Source: Amycolatopsis sp. NBC_01480
GTDB lineage: Bacteria > Actinomycetota > Actinomycetes > Mycobacteriales > Pseudonocardiaceae
Length of the DNA stretch: 64,000 nt
Direction: 5' to 3'
Assembly (NCBI RefSeq): GCF_036227205.1
Contig: NZ_CP109442.1
Span: forward strand, 1,302,001-1,366,000
This document shows positions 50,164 through 58,969 of this stretch, piece after piece (within the stretch, counting starts at the first letter, position 1; each line of letters begins with the position of its first letter). A model generated the notes under the pieces. The model saw only the letters and a list, made by a program, of their open reading frames with translations. It did not search any database and was not told the origin of the DNA. The translations under genes and the position numbers were made by a program.

Positions 50164-51690
50164 GTGTTCTACGACCTCGGCGTCCGCGATTTCCTCGACC
50201 GCGCGGAGTCCGTCTACCCGGACCGGATCGCGGTCGTGGACGAGCCCGACCAGCCCGCCGCGTCGTGGGGCGAGGTGACCTACCGGGAGCTGGCCCGCCG
50301 CGCCCGCGCGCAGGCCGCGAACCTCGACGCGCTCGGCGTGCCGGTAGGCGGGCGCGTCGCGATCGTTTCGCACAATTCCGCGCGGTTGCTGACGTCGTTC
50401 TTCGGCGTCTCCGGCTGGGGACGGGTGCTGGTGCCGGTGAACTTCCGGCTCGCCGCGGCGGAGGTGCGGTACATCGTCGAGCATTCCGGGGCCGAAGTGG
50501 TCATGATCGACCCGGAACTGAAGCCACTGCTGGACAGCGTCACCGCGAAGCACGTGTACGTGCTGGGCGAGCACGACGAGCAGATCTTCGGCGGTGACGG
50601 CGAGCCGCGGCCGTGGGCCGGCGACGAATCGGCCACAGCCACGCTGAACTACACCTCCGGCACCACCGCGCGGCCCAAGGGTGTGCAGCTCACGCACCGC
50701 AACCTCTGGCTGAATGCCGCCGTCTTCGGCCTGCACACCACCTTGAACGACAACGACGTCCTGCTGCACACCCTGCCGATGTTCCACGCGAACGGCTGGG
50801 GCATGCCGTACGCCGTCACCGGTCTCGGCGGACGCCACATCGTGCTGCGGAAAGTGGACGGCACGGAGATCCTCCGGCGCATCGAAGAGCACGGCGTCAC
50901 GATCATGTGCGCCGCGCCCGCAGTGGTCACGGCCGCGCTCGACGGCGCCGCGAAGTGGGAAGGCGAAATACCGGGCCGCGATCGCGTGCGGATCGTGGTG
51001 GCCGGCGCGCCGCCGCCGACCCGCACCATCGAGCGGGTGCGCGCCGAGCTGGGCTGGGAGTTCATCCAGATCTACGGCCTCACCGAGACCTCGCCGCTGC
51101 TCACGGTGAACCGGTTCCGCAGCGAGTGGGCGGACCTCGACCCGCACGAGCAGGCGAAGCGCCTCGGCCGCGCCGGCACGCCCGCGCTCGGCGTGCGGGT
51201 GTCGATCGACACCGACGGCGAGGTGCTGGTCCAGTCGAACATGAACCTCGACGGCTACTGGGAGAACCCGGAGGAGACCGCGCGCGTCCAGGAGGGCAAC
51301 TGGTTCCACACCGGCGACGGCGGCTCGTTCACCGACGGCTACCTCACCATCGCCGACCGGAAGAAGGACGTGATCATCACCGGTGGCGAGAACGTCTCGT
51401 CCATCGAGGTGGAGGACGCGCTCTCCTCGCACCCGGCCGTCCGCGAGGTCGCAGTGATCGGCATCCCGGACCAGAAGTGGGGCGAACTCGTCACGGCGCT
51501 CGTGGTCACCGACGGCTCCCCCGTGACGGCCGAGGAGCTGATCACCCACTGCCGCGACTACCTGGCGGGCTACAAGTGCCCGAAACGCGTGGAGTTCCTC
51601 GACGAGCTGCCCCGAACGGCGACCGGGAAGATCCAGAAGTTCAAGCTGCGCAAGCCGTTCTGGGACGGCCAGGACCGGCAGGTGAACTGA
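50164..51690 (+). CDS. acyl-CoA synthetase (AMP-forming)
   Basis: 508 aa, ANL superfamily. Motifs: the P-loop YTSGTTARPKGV (about 170), FIQIYGLTETSPLLTVN (about 300), FHTGDGGSFTDGYLTIADRKKD and the catalytic lysine segment LPRTATGKIQKFKLR near the end. It activates a carboxylic acid to acyl-CoA; FadD-type medium- or long-chain substrates are likely but aryl acids cannot be excluded. GTG 50164 follows AAGGGA. It follows the GAF-LuxR regulator. Confidence 0.92.
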   Translation: MFYDLGVRDFLDRAESVYPDRIAVVDEPDQPAASWGEVTYRELARRARAQAANLDALGVPVGGRVAIVSHNSARLLTSFFGVSGWGRVLVPVNFRLAAAEVRYIVEHSGAEVVMIDPELKPLLDSVTAKHVYVLGEHDEQIFGGDGEPRPWAGDESATATLNYTSGTTARPKGVQLTHRNLWLNAAVFGLHTTLNDNDVLLHTLPMFHANGWGMPYAVTGLGGRHIVLRKVDGTEILRRIEEHGVTIMCAAPAVVTAALDGAAKWEGEIPGRDRVRIVVAGAPPPTRTIERVRAELGWEFIQIYGLTETSPLLTVNRFRSEWADLDPHEQAKRLGRAGTPALGVRVSIDTDGEVLVQSNMNLDGYWENPEETARVQEGNWFHTGDGGSFTDGYLTIADRKKDVIITGGENVSSIEVEDALSSHPAVREVAVIGIPDQKWGELVTALVVTDGSPVTAEELITHCRDYLAGYKCPKRVEFLDELPRTATGKIQKFKLRKPFWDGQDRQVN

Positions 51691-51720
51691 CCCGCCGTCC
51701 ACTGTGGAAGCCGGCGGGCC

Positions 51721-52269
51721 TCACTCGGCCGGACGGTAGACCAGCTGCACGACACCGTTGCCGAAGGCCTTCGTCCGGGCCAGCTCGAAGTCGAACGACG
51801 GCCCCTCGACCGGGAACAGGCGCCGTCCGCGGCCGACGACCACGGGGTACTGCAACAGGGTCAGCTCATCGACCAGGCCCTCGGCCAGCAGCCAGCGCAC
51901 CAGCGTCGTGCTGCCGCTGGTCATGATGTCGCCGCCCTCGCCGGCCTTCAGCCCGGCGAGCGCCGCGGCGAGGTCGCCCTCCAGAAGGGTCGAGTTCTGC
52001 CATTCGACGCTCGTCAGCGTGGTCGACGCGACGTACTTGCGGACGTTGTTCATGAACTCCGCGCCCGGGTCGTCGGCCACCGTGCGGCCCGGCCACGACT
52101 CCGCGAAGCCCTCGTAGGTGACCCGGCCGAGCAGCATCGTGTCCGCGTCCGCCATGCCGGCGCCGACGGCGTGCTCGAGTTCTTCGTTCCAATAGGACAG
52201 CGACCACTGGTCCGGCGCCTCGACCACGCCGTCCAGCGAGATGAACAATGTGGACACGATCTTGCGCAT
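51721..52269 (-). CDS. DHFR-family reductase (RibD C-terminal-like)
   Basis: 182 aa: RKIVSTLFISLDGVVEAPDQW, DTMLLGRVTYEGFAESWPGRT, and DIMTSGSTTLVRWLLAEGLVDELTL in two adjoining parts. These are the NADPH and substrate regions of the widespread dihydrofolate-reductase-like YyaP/YwjB family. Its true substrate is generally unknown. ATG 52269. No neighbour clarifies it. Confidence 0.88.
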   Translation of the reverse strand: MRKIVSTLFISLDGVVEAPDQWSLSYWNEELEHAVGAGMADADTMLLGRVTYEGFAESWPGRTVADDPGAEFMNNVRKYVASTTLTSVEWQNSTLLEGDLAAALAGLKAGEGGDIMTSGSTTLVRWLLAEGLVDELTLLQYPVVVGRGRRLFPVEGPSFDFELARTKAFGNGVVQLVYRPAE

Positions 52270-52357
52270 CGGGCGGCTCCTCGGCTCGGGAATGCCGCCA
52301 CTATCGCGCAGGCGGGACCGCCCGTGCAGGCGTTTGGCCGAAGCCGTCCCGAACGCC

Positions 52358-53395
52358 TCAGCCGACCTGCCGCACCAGGTCGAGGGCCCGGCCCAGAGTG
52401 CTGAGTTTCGCGTCGAGCGTTTCGCCCGACGGGTACAGGCGGACGGTGTCGACGCCGGCTTCGCGCCACACGCGCAGGCGCTCGCGGACCATGTCCTCGG
52501 TGCCGATCAGCGTGGTGCCCAGCACCATCTCGTCCGTGACGAGCGCGGTGGCGCCGTCGCGGTCGCCGGCCAGCCAGCGCTCGCGGACCTCGGCCGCGAC
52601 GTCGGCCCAGCCCTGGCGGCTGTACGCGTCGTTGTAGAAGTTCGTGCTCGCGGAGCCCATGCCGCCGAGCGAAAAAGCCAGCTCCTTCTTGCGGCCGCCC
52701 ACCATCGTCCGCAGTTCGTCCTCATCGGCGGCGAACGCGACTTCCGCGCCCTGACAGACGTCCAGGTCCTTGCGCGTGCGCCCGGACTTCGCGAGCCCGG
52801 CGTCGATGGGTCCGAAGTAGGCGCTCGCGCCTTCGGGCACGAAGCTGGTGCCGAGCCAGCCGTCGGCGATCTCGCCGGTCAGCTCCAGCAGCTTCGGCGA
52901 GAGCGTGGCCAGGTAGATCGGGATGTCCTCATTCGGCTTCGACGAAAGCCGCATCGGCCGCGCCTCGCCGGGCAACGGGATCTCGAAAGCCTTGCCGGAG
53001 AAGGAGATCTTCTCACCGGCGAAGGCCTGGCGGATGATCTGGACGGTCTCGCGCATCCGCGTCAGCGGCTTCGCGAACGACACCCCGTGCAGGCCCTCGA
53101 TCACCTGCGGGCCGGACGCGCCGAGGCCGAGGGAGAACCGGCCGCCGGACACCTCCGCCAGTGTCAGCGCGGCCTGCGCGATCGCGACCGGCGTGCGGGT
53201 GCCGAGCTGGATGATCCCGGAGCCGAGTTGCAAACGCTCCGTGCGCCCGGCGAGGTACCCGAGCACGGACGGCGCGTCGGAGCCCCACGCCTCGGCGACC
53301 CAGCACACGTCGAGGCCCAGTTTTTCGGCCTCCAAGACAAAAGCGAGCGTTTCCGCCCAGCCGCCGGACGCCTCGATCGTGGTCGCCGTCCGCAT
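52358..53395 (-). CDS. luciferase-like F420-dependent oxidoreductase
   Basis: 345 aa LLM-class TIM barrel: LEAEKLGLDVCWVAEAWGSDAP, RLQLGSGIIQLGTRTPVAIAQAALTL, GRFSLGLGASGPQVIEGLHG and EDIPIYLATLSPKLLELTGEIADGW in adjacent segments. This matches F420-type mycobacterial oxidoreductases (TIGR03559/F420_Rv2161c-like in look). The ATG at 53395 overlaps the stop of the SRPBCC gene (TGATG), so these two proteins are coupled and may handle one hydrophobic substrate. Confidence 0.88.
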   Translation of the reverse strand: MRTATTIEASGGWAETLAFVLEAEKLGLDVCWVAEAWGSDAPSVLGYLAGRTERLQLGSGIIQLGTRTPVAIAQAALTLAEVSGGRFSLGLGASGPQVIEGLHGVSFAKPLTRMRETVQIIRQAFAGEKISFSGKAFEIPLPGEARPMRLSSKPNEDIPIYLATLSPKLLELTGEIADGWLGTSFVPEGASAYFGPIDAGLAKSGRTRKDLDVCQGAEVAFAADEDELRTMVGGRKKELAFSLGGMGSASTNFYNDAYSRQGWADVAAEVRERWLAGDRDGATALVTDEMVLGTTLIGTEDMVRERLRVWREAGVDTVRLYPSGETLDAKLSTLGRALDLVRQVG

Positions 53396-53907
53396 CACTT
53401 CGCGGCCTCGACGCGGTCCTTGATCGCCGCGATGGTGGCGGTCATCGAGTTCTCGAACTCGCGCATCCGCACGAAGACGATCTTCTGCTCCTTGTCCGGC
53501 ATCCGGTCGATCGCGAAGGACAGGCCGGAGCGGGCCGGGCCGATGCGCATCCACTGGGTGAGCCGGGTGCCGCCGTTCTCCGGGGCCAGCGTGAACCGCC
53601 AGGTGGCCGTCGGGTTCTCGGTGTCCTGGACGGCCCAGGCGAACACCCGCGGCTCTTCGCATTCGACGACAAACGACTTCGTCTGCCATTCGCCGAGCGC
53701 GTCGTGCTTGCTGCTGCCGAGGAACGAGTTGCCCAGCGCCGGGCCCGTCGCGCCGTCACACCACTCGACGGACTGCAGCTCCTGGCTCATCGAGGGCATC
53801 AGCCGGACGTCGGCCACGACCTGCCACACCTGCTCGGGGTCGCCGTTGATCCACGTCGTGGCCTCGGCCGTGGGTTGGTCCGCGTACCGCGCGCCGGTCC
53901 ACTCCAT
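53395..53907 (-). CDS. SRPBCC family protein (polyketide cyclase/lipid-binding fold)
   Basis: 170 aa: TTWINGDPEQVWQVVADVRLMPSMSQELQSVEW in two adjoining parts and the C-terminal helix FENSMTATIAAIKDRVEA. These proteins bind large hydrophobic ligands or act as cyclases. ATG 53907 is chosen from the conserved beginning and GAGGCG upstream. Coupled to an F420-type oxidoreductase. Confidence 0.88.
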   Translation of the reverse strand: MEWTGARYADQPTAEATTWINGDPEQVWQVVADVRLMPSMSQELQSVEWCDGATGPALGNSFLGSSKHDALGEWQTKSFVVECEEPRVFAWAVQDTENPTATWRFTLAPENGGTRLTQWMRIGPARSGLSFAIDRMPDKEQKIVFVRMREFENSMTATIAAIKDRVEAAK

Positions 53908-53998
53908 CGTGGTGCGCCTCCTCGCTCGTCTCCCTGCCAATGGCCTCTGACCACGATAGTTGCGTAGTGAAACCCTGATTGTCAACGCGTGGGCGGCG

Positions 53999-54505
53999 CT
54001 AGGCCTCCTGCCGGGCGAACCGCGCCTCGACGTCGGGCCGGTGCGCGATCCGCTCCGGGAAGCCGGGGCCGCGGCGCATCCGGGTCGACTCCGCCGTCAG
54101 CCGCTCGCCGCATTCCGCGCACACGACTTCGGCGTGGGTGTCGTGCCCGCAGTCCTTGTGCTGCATGGTTATCGGCGGTCCGGCCTCGGTGGCGAGCCAG
54201 CGGTCGCCCCACGCCGTCATCGCCGCGAGCACGCTCCAGAAGTCGCGGCCCTTCTCGGTCAGCACGTAGTCGTACCGCACCGGCTCGGCCTGGTACGGCC
54301 GCTTCTCCAGCAGGCCCTCGTCGACCAGCCGCCGGAGCCGGTCGGCGAGGGTGTTGCGCGCGATGCCGAGCGCCTGCTGGAACTCGTCGAAGCGCGTGAC
54401 GCCGTAGAACGCGTCACGCAGCACCAGCGGCGTCCACCAGTCCCCGAGCAGGTCCATGGTCCTCGCGATGGAGCACGGCCACTGCGCGAAGGAAGTCCGT
54501 TTCAT
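53999..54505 (-). CDS. HxlR family transcriptional regulator
   Basis: 168 aa winged helix: ARTMDLLGDWWTPLVLRDAFYGVTRFDEFQQALGIARNTLADRL in adjacent segments, the HxlR signature. The extended C-terminus carries a CxxC-type pair (CGHDTHAEVVCAECGE) that resembles a zinc ribbon. It lies 53 bp past a cupin gene on the same strand and about 90 bp before the SRPBCC-F420 pair. HxlR proteins sense redox or electrophile stress. Confidence 0.9.
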   Translation of the reverse strand: MKRTSFAQWPCSIARTMDLLGDWWTPLVLRDAFYGVTRFDEFQQALGIARNTLADRLRRLVDEGLLEKRPYQAEPVRYDYVLTEKGRDFWSVLAAMTAWGDRWLATEAGPPITMQHKDCGHDTHAEVVCAECGERLTAESTRMRRGPGFPERIAHRPDVEARFARQEA

Positions 54506-54557
54506 GGCGCCGAGGGTACGCCGTCTCAGACTGAAACTCAGCAGTTGAAGGCCATAA

Positions 54558-54947
54558 TCAGACGCGATGGCCGACCGTCACGTCCACATAGTCGGGCACT
54601 TCTTCGTGCTGGTCGCCCACCGAGAGCGTGCCCGTCGGCTCAACCAGCAGCACGGCCGCGCCCGCCTTCGAAGACGGCTTGTGGAACGTGCCGCGCGGGA
54701 CCACGAAGACCGATCCGCGGGTCACCGTGACCACCCGTTCGCCCGCGGGCTCGCGCAGGCCGATCCCGATCTCGCCGTCGAGGACCAGGAAGAACTCGTC
54801 GGTTTCCTCGTGGACGTGCCACACGTGCTCGCCGGCGAAGCGGGCGAGGCGGATGTCGTAGTCGTTGACGGTGTCGACGATGCGGGGGCTCCACACGGCG
54901 TCGAAACCGTCGAGCACGGACTGGAGGTTGATCGGGTTTTCGCTCAT
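54558..54947 (-). CDS. cupin-domain protein
   Basis: 129 aa single cupin. Motif 1 is HVHEETDEFFLVLDGEIGIG (metal-binding His/His/Glu) and motif 2 is VFVVPRGTFHKPSSKAGAAV with the final His. ATG 54947. Such small cupins act as dioxygenases, isomerases or sensors. It precedes the HxlR gene on the same strand and is divergent from the GlxA-type regulator. Confidence 0.88.
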   Translation of the reverse strand: MSENPINLQSVLDGFDAVWSPRIVDTVNDYDIRLARFAGEHVWHVHEETDEFFLVLDGEIGIGLREPAGERVVTVTRGSVFVVPRGTFHKPSSKAGAAVLLVEPTGTLSVGDQHEEVPDYVDVTVGHRV

Positions 54948-54999
54948 GAAGCCGATTTTCGGCCTGGCCAGGCGGCGGCGGGAGTGCTAGGAATCGCAT

Positions 55000-55965
55000 A
55001 TGCCGCAAGAATCCTCGCACCGGGTCGTGATGGTGGTGGACGAGGGCTCGAACCCGTTCGAAATGGGCGTCGCCACCGAGCTGTTCGGCTTGCGCCGGCC
55101 CGAGCTGGACCGGCCGTGGTACGAGTTCACACTCGCCTCCGCCGGCCCGGAAGTGACCATGCACCTGGGGATGTTCACGCTGTCCGGGGTCGCGGGGCTG
55201 GACGCCGTCGACGCGGCGGACACGGTGATCGTGCCGAACCGCCCGGATCCGGAGACGCCCGCGCACCCCGGCGTGCTGGCCGCGATCCGGCGCGCGCAAG
55301 AGCGGGGCGCGCGGCTGATGAGCTTCTGCACCGGCGCGTTCACCCTCGCCGAAGCGGGTGTTCTGGACGGACGGCGGGCGACCACGCATTGGCGCTGGGC
55401 GGCGGAGTTCATAGCCCGATACCCGCGGGTGCGGCTGGAGCCGGACGTCCTGTTCGTCGACGAGGGCAACGTGCTCACGGCAGCGGGCAGCGCGGCGGCC
55501 CTGGACCTGGGCCTGTACGTGATCCAGCGCGACCACGGCGCGGAAATCGCGAACGCCGTCAGCCGGCGGCTGGTCTTCGCCGGCCACCGCGACGGCGGCC
55601 AGCGGCAGTTCGTGGCCCGTCCGGTGCCGGCGGTCCCGGACACCTCGCTCGCGCCGGTGCTGGAGTGGGCGCGGGCGAACCTCGGCCGCGCGCTGACCGT
55701 CGCCGATCTGGCCGCGCGTGCTGCCACGAGCCCGGCCACACTGCACCGCCGTTTCCGCGCGGAACTCGGCGCCACGCCGTTGTCGTGGCTGACCACCGAA
55801 CGCGTCACGCTGGCGTGCCGCCTGATCGAACGCGGCGAACTGCGCCTCGACCACATCGCGTCCGCCAGCGGCTTCGGCACGGCGGCCAACCTCCGCGCCC
55901 AGCTGCGGCGGCACACCGGGCTGAGCCCTTCGGAGTACCGGCGACGCTTCGGCCCGGCCGCCTAG
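55000..55965 (+). CDS. GlxA family regulator (DJ-1/PfpI plus AraC HTH)
   Basis: 321 aa. The N-terminal class I glutamine-amidotransferase-like domain (about 5-195) has the nucleophile elbow RLMSFCTGAFTLAEAGVLDG with cysteine in FCTGAF. The C-terminal AraC domain (about 215-315) has LAARAATSPATLHRRFRAE and ASASGFGTAANLRAQLRRHTGLSPSEYRRRF in parts. Such regulators activate transport or catabolic genes for quaternary amines, but the target here is unclear. Divergent from the cupin-HxlR pair. Confidence 0.9.
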   Translation: MPQESSHRVVMVVDEGSNPFEMGVATELFGLRRPELDRPWYEFTLASAGPEVTMHLGMFTLSGVAGLDAVDAADTVIVPNRPDPETPAHPGVLAAIRRAQERGARLMSFCTGAFTLAEAGVLDGRRATTHWRWAAEFIARYPRVRLEPDVLFVDEGNVLTAAGSAAALDLGLYVIQRDHGAEIANAVSRRLVFAGHRDGGQRQFVARPVPAVPDTSLAPVLEWARANLGRALTVADLAARAATSPATLHRRFRAELGATPLSWLTTERVTLACRLIERGELRLDHIASASGFGTAANLRAQLRRHTGLSPSEYRRRFGPAA

Positions 55966-55971
55966 CGCGGC

Positions 55972-56550
55972 TTACAGCGCGGCAACAGCAGCGGCGACCG
56001 CGTCGCGCTGCATGGCCGGCGAATAAGTCTCCGGATCCGCGGCGGCCAGGGTGTTGAGGCCTTCGGCCAAGGCCACCAGCCGTTTCGCCACCGCTCGGCA
56101 CCGCTCGTCTGTCCACTCAGGACCGACGGCGCCGGTCAGCCGCGCGATCCGGGTGACAAACGAGCGGTTGTTCGCGCGGTGCCGGGCGGCCAGTTCCGGA
56201 TCGGCCAGCGCGGCGGCGAGGAACCCGACCCAGACGCGCGCCTCGTCGGCCGCTTCGGGGGTGAGCGTGACCGCCCGGAGAAGCACGTCGCGCAGCACGG
56301 CCCGAGGCTCGCCGCCCGCGTCCTGCAACGCGTCCGCGCGGGCGGCGGTGCGCTCGTGCAGCAGCTCCCGGGCGTGCAGCAGCAGCGCCCGCTTGGTCGG
56401 GAACGTGTGCATGACCAGCCCGCTCGTGCACCCGGCGCGGGCGGCGACCGCGCGGACCGTCAGGCCGGGCAACCCCTCCTCCGCCAGCACCTGCCAGACG
56501 GCGCCGGACAGGAGTTCCCGCTGAGCGGTGACGTCACGCTGTCTTGGCAT
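55972..56550 (-). CDS. TetR/AcrR family regulator (BetI-like C-terminus)
   Basis: 192 aa: AVWQVLAEEGLPGLTVRAVAARAGCTSGLVMHTFPTKRALLLHA in adjacent parts as the DNA-binding domain, followed by a TetR_C_6 domain (PEAADEARVWVGFLAAALADPELAARHRANNR). The start 56550 has palindromes GTAAC/GTTAC just upstream (56566-56585), marking autoregulation. Divergent from an acetyltransferase gene, which is its probable target. Confidence 0.9.
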   Translation of the reverse strand: MPRQRDVTAQRELLSGAVWQVLAEEGLPGLTVRAVAARAGCTSGLVMHTFPTKRALLLHARELLHERTAARADALQDAGGEPRAVLRDVLLRAVTLTPEAADEARVWVGFLAAALADPELAARHRANNRSFVTRIARLTGAVGPEWTDERCRAVAKRLVALAEGLNTLAAADPETYSPAMQRDAVAAAVAAL

Positions 56551-56565
56551 CCCGGCCTCCGTTCC

Positions 56566-56585
56566 GTAACGTCAGTTACCGTAAC
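56566..56585. promoter_or_regulatory. overlapping palindromes at the TetR/GNAT divergent promoter
   Basis: GTAACGTCAGTTACCGTAAC holds GTAAC-GTCA-GTTAC (56566-56579) and GTTAC-C-GTAAC (56575-56585). Sharing the central half-site, they form an arrangement typical of a TetR dimer-of-dimers operator. Confidence 0.6.
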
Positions 56586-56617
56586 AGGTGTTCCGAGACT
56601 GCTACCCCGGGAGTGCC

Positions 56618-57109
56618 GTGATCAGCATCGAGCCCTGGGACTCTCCCGACGCCGTCACGCTCCGGCAGGCGCAGCGAGACGAGCTGAACGCCCGCTACGA
56701 GACCCCGGACCACGAAGCCGGGCCGGTCCCGACCGCCGAAAGCATCGCGCTGTTCCTGGTCGCGCGTGACCAGGACGGCAAGCCCGTCGGGTGCGGCGGC
56801 CTACGCCGGCTCGGCCCGGGCGAGGCCGAGATCAAGCGCATGTACGTCGTCCCGGAAGCCCGCGGTTCAGGTCTCTCCACCCGGCTGCTGCGTGCCCTCG
56901 AAGAGCAGGCCCGCAGCTACGGCGTCACCCGGCTGCTGCTGGAGACCGGCATCCGCCAGCCGGACGCGATGCGTTTCTACGAACGTGAGGGGTACCGCGC
57001 GATCGACGCTTTCGGCGCGTATCGCGGAGACCCGCTGGCCCGCTGTTACGCCCGCGAAATCACCGCCGTTACTCCATTCGGCCTATTCCCCGAAAACGCG
57101 GTCGAATAG
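56618..57109 (+). CDS. GNAT N-acetyltransferase
   Basis: 163 aa. Motif A is IKRMYVVPEARGSGLSTRLLRALEEQA, with GLSTRLL as the pyrophosphate loop, followed by LLLETGIRQPDAMRFYEREGYR. These are the acetyl-CoA and acceptor regions of small-molecule GNAT enzymes. GTG 56618 follows CCGGGAG; an upstream GTG at 56588 lacks a site. Likely controlled by the divergent TetR regulator. Acceptor unknown. Confidence 0.85.
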   Translation: MISIEPWDSPDAVTLRQAQRDELNARYETPDHEAGPVPTAESIALFLVARDQDGKPVGCGGLRRLGPGEAEIKRMYVVPEARGSGLSTRLLRALEEQARSYGVTRLLLETGIRQPDAMRFYEREGYRAIDAFGAYRGDPLARCYAREITAVTPFGLFPENAVE

Positions 57110-57282
57110 CCGGTTGCACCAGTAAAACCTTGGTGAAAAAGGACAGTCGGCCGACGATGGATTTATGCCAGATGGACGAAAGTTGGCCGTCTAGGACAAA
57201 TTCCGCTCAGTGGCTCACCGAATCCCGTCGGCATCGGCTAACTTGGCGAGCGGTGCAGGTCCAACAGACGGGGAGTGACCAC

Positions 57283-58464
57283 ATGCCGAAACACCGGCCA
57301 CGCCCGGAACGCGCCCGCTCGGTCCGGCACCGGACGGCGGCCGCCCTCGCGGGTGGCGCGCTCGTCGTGCTGCCGACGGTGACCGCGTCGGGCCTGCCGG
57401 CCCCGCTCGCCGTGCAGAGCCCGCTTGGCGGCGGGCAGCCGGCGCTGGCCGCGCCGTTCTTCCCGCCGGACATCGCGCTCCCGCCGATCGCCGTGGACGG
57501 CAGCCTGCCGCAGCCGCCGGTGCCCTCGCCGCTGATGGTGCCCGGCGCGCAGGCCGGCAACGGGTCCTCGGCGCCGTCCGGGCCGCTCGGCATTCCCGGC
57601 AGCATGCTCAAGGCGTACAAGAACGCGGCCGACATCATGGCCAAGGAGCAGCCCGGCTGCCACCTCGACTGGGAGCTGATCGCCGCGATCGGCCGCATCG
57701 AGTCGAACCACGCGCGCGGCGGCTACGTCGACGCGAAGGGCAACACCCTCGAGCCGATCCTGGGCCCGGTGCTCAACGGCGCCGGCGCGTTCGCCGCGAT
57801 CCGCGACACCGACGGCGGCCGCTACGACGGCGACCGCACGTGGGACCGCGCTGTCGGCGCCATGCAGTTCATCCCGTCGACCTGGAACGGCTACGCCTCC
57901 GACGGCAACGGCGACGGCATCGCCGACCCGAACAACGTCTACGACGAGTCGCTGGCCACCGCGCGGTACCTGTGCTCCGGCGGGCTGGACCTGTCCAGCG
58001 ACGCGATGCAGCGGCTGGCCGTGCGCCGGTACAACAATTCGCAGTCCTATGTGGACACCGTGATGTCCTACGCCGCGGCGTACCGCGGCGGGGTCTCGCA
58101 GTTGCCGGACAGCCAGGTCCCGATCGGCGCGCCGCCGGGGCCGGGCGCCGTCGACGCGGCCGCGGGCAGCCCGGGCGGGGATCCGGCGCCGCCGGTCACG
58201 CAGCCGCCGCCGTCGAGCGTGCCGCCTTCGCAGCTGCCGCCGACCAGCACGACGCCGACCAGCAGCTCGCCCACGAGCACACCGACCAGCCCGACCACAC
58301 CCACAACGCCGACCAGTCCGACGTCGAGCACGCCGACCAGCGACAGCCCGCCGCCGACCACTCCCACCACGCCGACGACCCCGACCACCACGTCGTCCTC
58401 GGGTGCCCCGGCGGGCTCGGGCAGCAGCTCAGCGCCGGCGACCACCAGCACGCCGGCCGGCTGA
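57283..58464 (+). CDS. secreted lytic transglycosylase-like protein with Thr/Pro-rich tail
   Basis: 393 aa. A signal peptide (residues about 20-40, TAAALAGGALVVLPTVTASG) leads to a lysozyme-like/SLT_2 domain (about 115-275): LDWELIAAIGRIESNHARGGYVD with the catalytic glutamate in RIESNH, then WDRAVGAMQFIPSTWNGYASDGNGDG, YDESLATARYLCSGG. The last about 110 residues are Thr/Pro/Ser repeats (TPTSPTTPTTPT), probably a cell-wall spanning linker. The enzyme cleaves peptidoglycan glycan strands outside the membrane. ATG 57283 follows GGGAG; a longer start at 57130 has no site. Confidence 0.88.
   Translation: MPKHRPRPERARSVRHRTAAALAGGALVVLPTVTASGLPAPLAVQSPLGGGQPALAAPFFPPDIALPPIAVDGSLPQPPVPSPLMVPGAQAGNGSSAPSGPLGIPGSMLKAYKNAADIMAKEQPGCHLDWELIAAIGRIESNHARGGYVDAKGNTLEPILGPVLNGAGAFAAIRDTDGGRYDGDRTWDRAVGAMQFIPSTWNGYASDGNGDGIADPNNVYDESLATARYLCSGGLDLSSDAMQRLAVRRYNNSQSYVDTVMSYAAAYRGGVSQLPDSQVPIGAPPGPGAVDAAAGSPGGDPAPPVTQPPPSSVPPSQLPPTSTTPTSSSPTSTPTSPTTPTTPTSPTSSTPTSDSPPPTTPTTPTTPTTTSSSGAPAGSGSSSAPATTSTPAG
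58200..58460 (+). repeat. low-complexity Thr/Pro codon repeat
   Basis: Irregular repeats of ACGCCGACC- and ACCACG-type codons encode the Thr/Pro/Ser tail of the transglycosylase. They are prone to length variation by slippage. Confidence 0.75.
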
Positions 58465-58465
58465 C

Positions 58466-58849
58466 TCAGGAGTCGCGGCGCGCCTGGTCGTAGTCCTCGC
58501 GCGCCGCCAGAACCTGCGGAACCCGCCGCTCGGTCCAGCGCGCCAGCGACCACACCTGCTCGGCCGCCTCGCGCCCGAGCGCGGTGAGCGAATAGTCGAC
58601 GCGCGGCGGGATCACCGGCTTGGCGTCGCGGTCCACAAAACCGTCGCGTTCCAGCGTCTGCAGGGTCTGAGCCAGCATCTTCTCGCTCACGCCGCCGACC
58701 TCGCGGCGCAGCTCGCTGAACCGAAACGAGCGCTCCAGCAGCGCGACGAGCACCAGCACGCCCCACCGGCTGGTGACGTGTTCGAGCACGCCGCGCGACG
58801 GGCAGTCCGCGCGCTTGACGTCGGGGGCCAGGTCGATCGCCTCGGTCAT
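58466..58849 (-). CDS. HxlR family transcriptional regulator
   Basis: 127 aa: DCPSRGVLEHVTSRWGVLVLVALLERSFRFSELRREVGGVSEKML in adjacent parts, including the conserved Cys near the start that acts as a redox or electrophile sensor in QorR/HypR relatives. It is divergent from an NmrA/QorB-type reductase with three GGTACT/AGTACC motifs between. ATG 58849. The pair resembles quinone-stress modules. Confidence 0.92.
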   Translation of the reverse strand: MTEAIDLAPDVKRADCPSRGVLEHVTSRWGVLVLVALLERSFRFSELRREVGGVSEKMLAQTLQTLERDGFVDRDAKPVIPPRVDYSLTALGREAAEQVWSLARWTERRVPQVLAAREDYDQARRDS

Positions 58850-58878
58850 GCCCGATCCTCCTCGATTACGGGAACACC

Positions 58879-58920
58879 AGTACCTTACCCCAAAGTGGGT
58901 ACTATCCCTGAGTTAGTACC
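58879..58920. promoter_or_regulatory. HxlR operators, three GTAC half-sites
   Basis: AGTACC (58879-58884), GGTACT (58898-58903) and AGTACC (58915-58920) alternate in orientation. The first two form one inverted repeat and the last two another, in the divergent hxlR/reductase promoter. They are candidate sites of the adjacent regulator. Confidence 0.65.
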
Positions 58921-58969
58921 ACTCCTAAGGTTAGCGACGCATCGTCCACCCGACCTGAGGACCATCAGC

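Noticed and set aside
57110..57282. c-di-AMP (ydaO-type) riboswitch before the lytic transglycosylase
   Set aside because: Cell-wall hydrolase genes of actinomycetes often carry one, but I could not see the conserved ydaO segments in this 173-bp leader.
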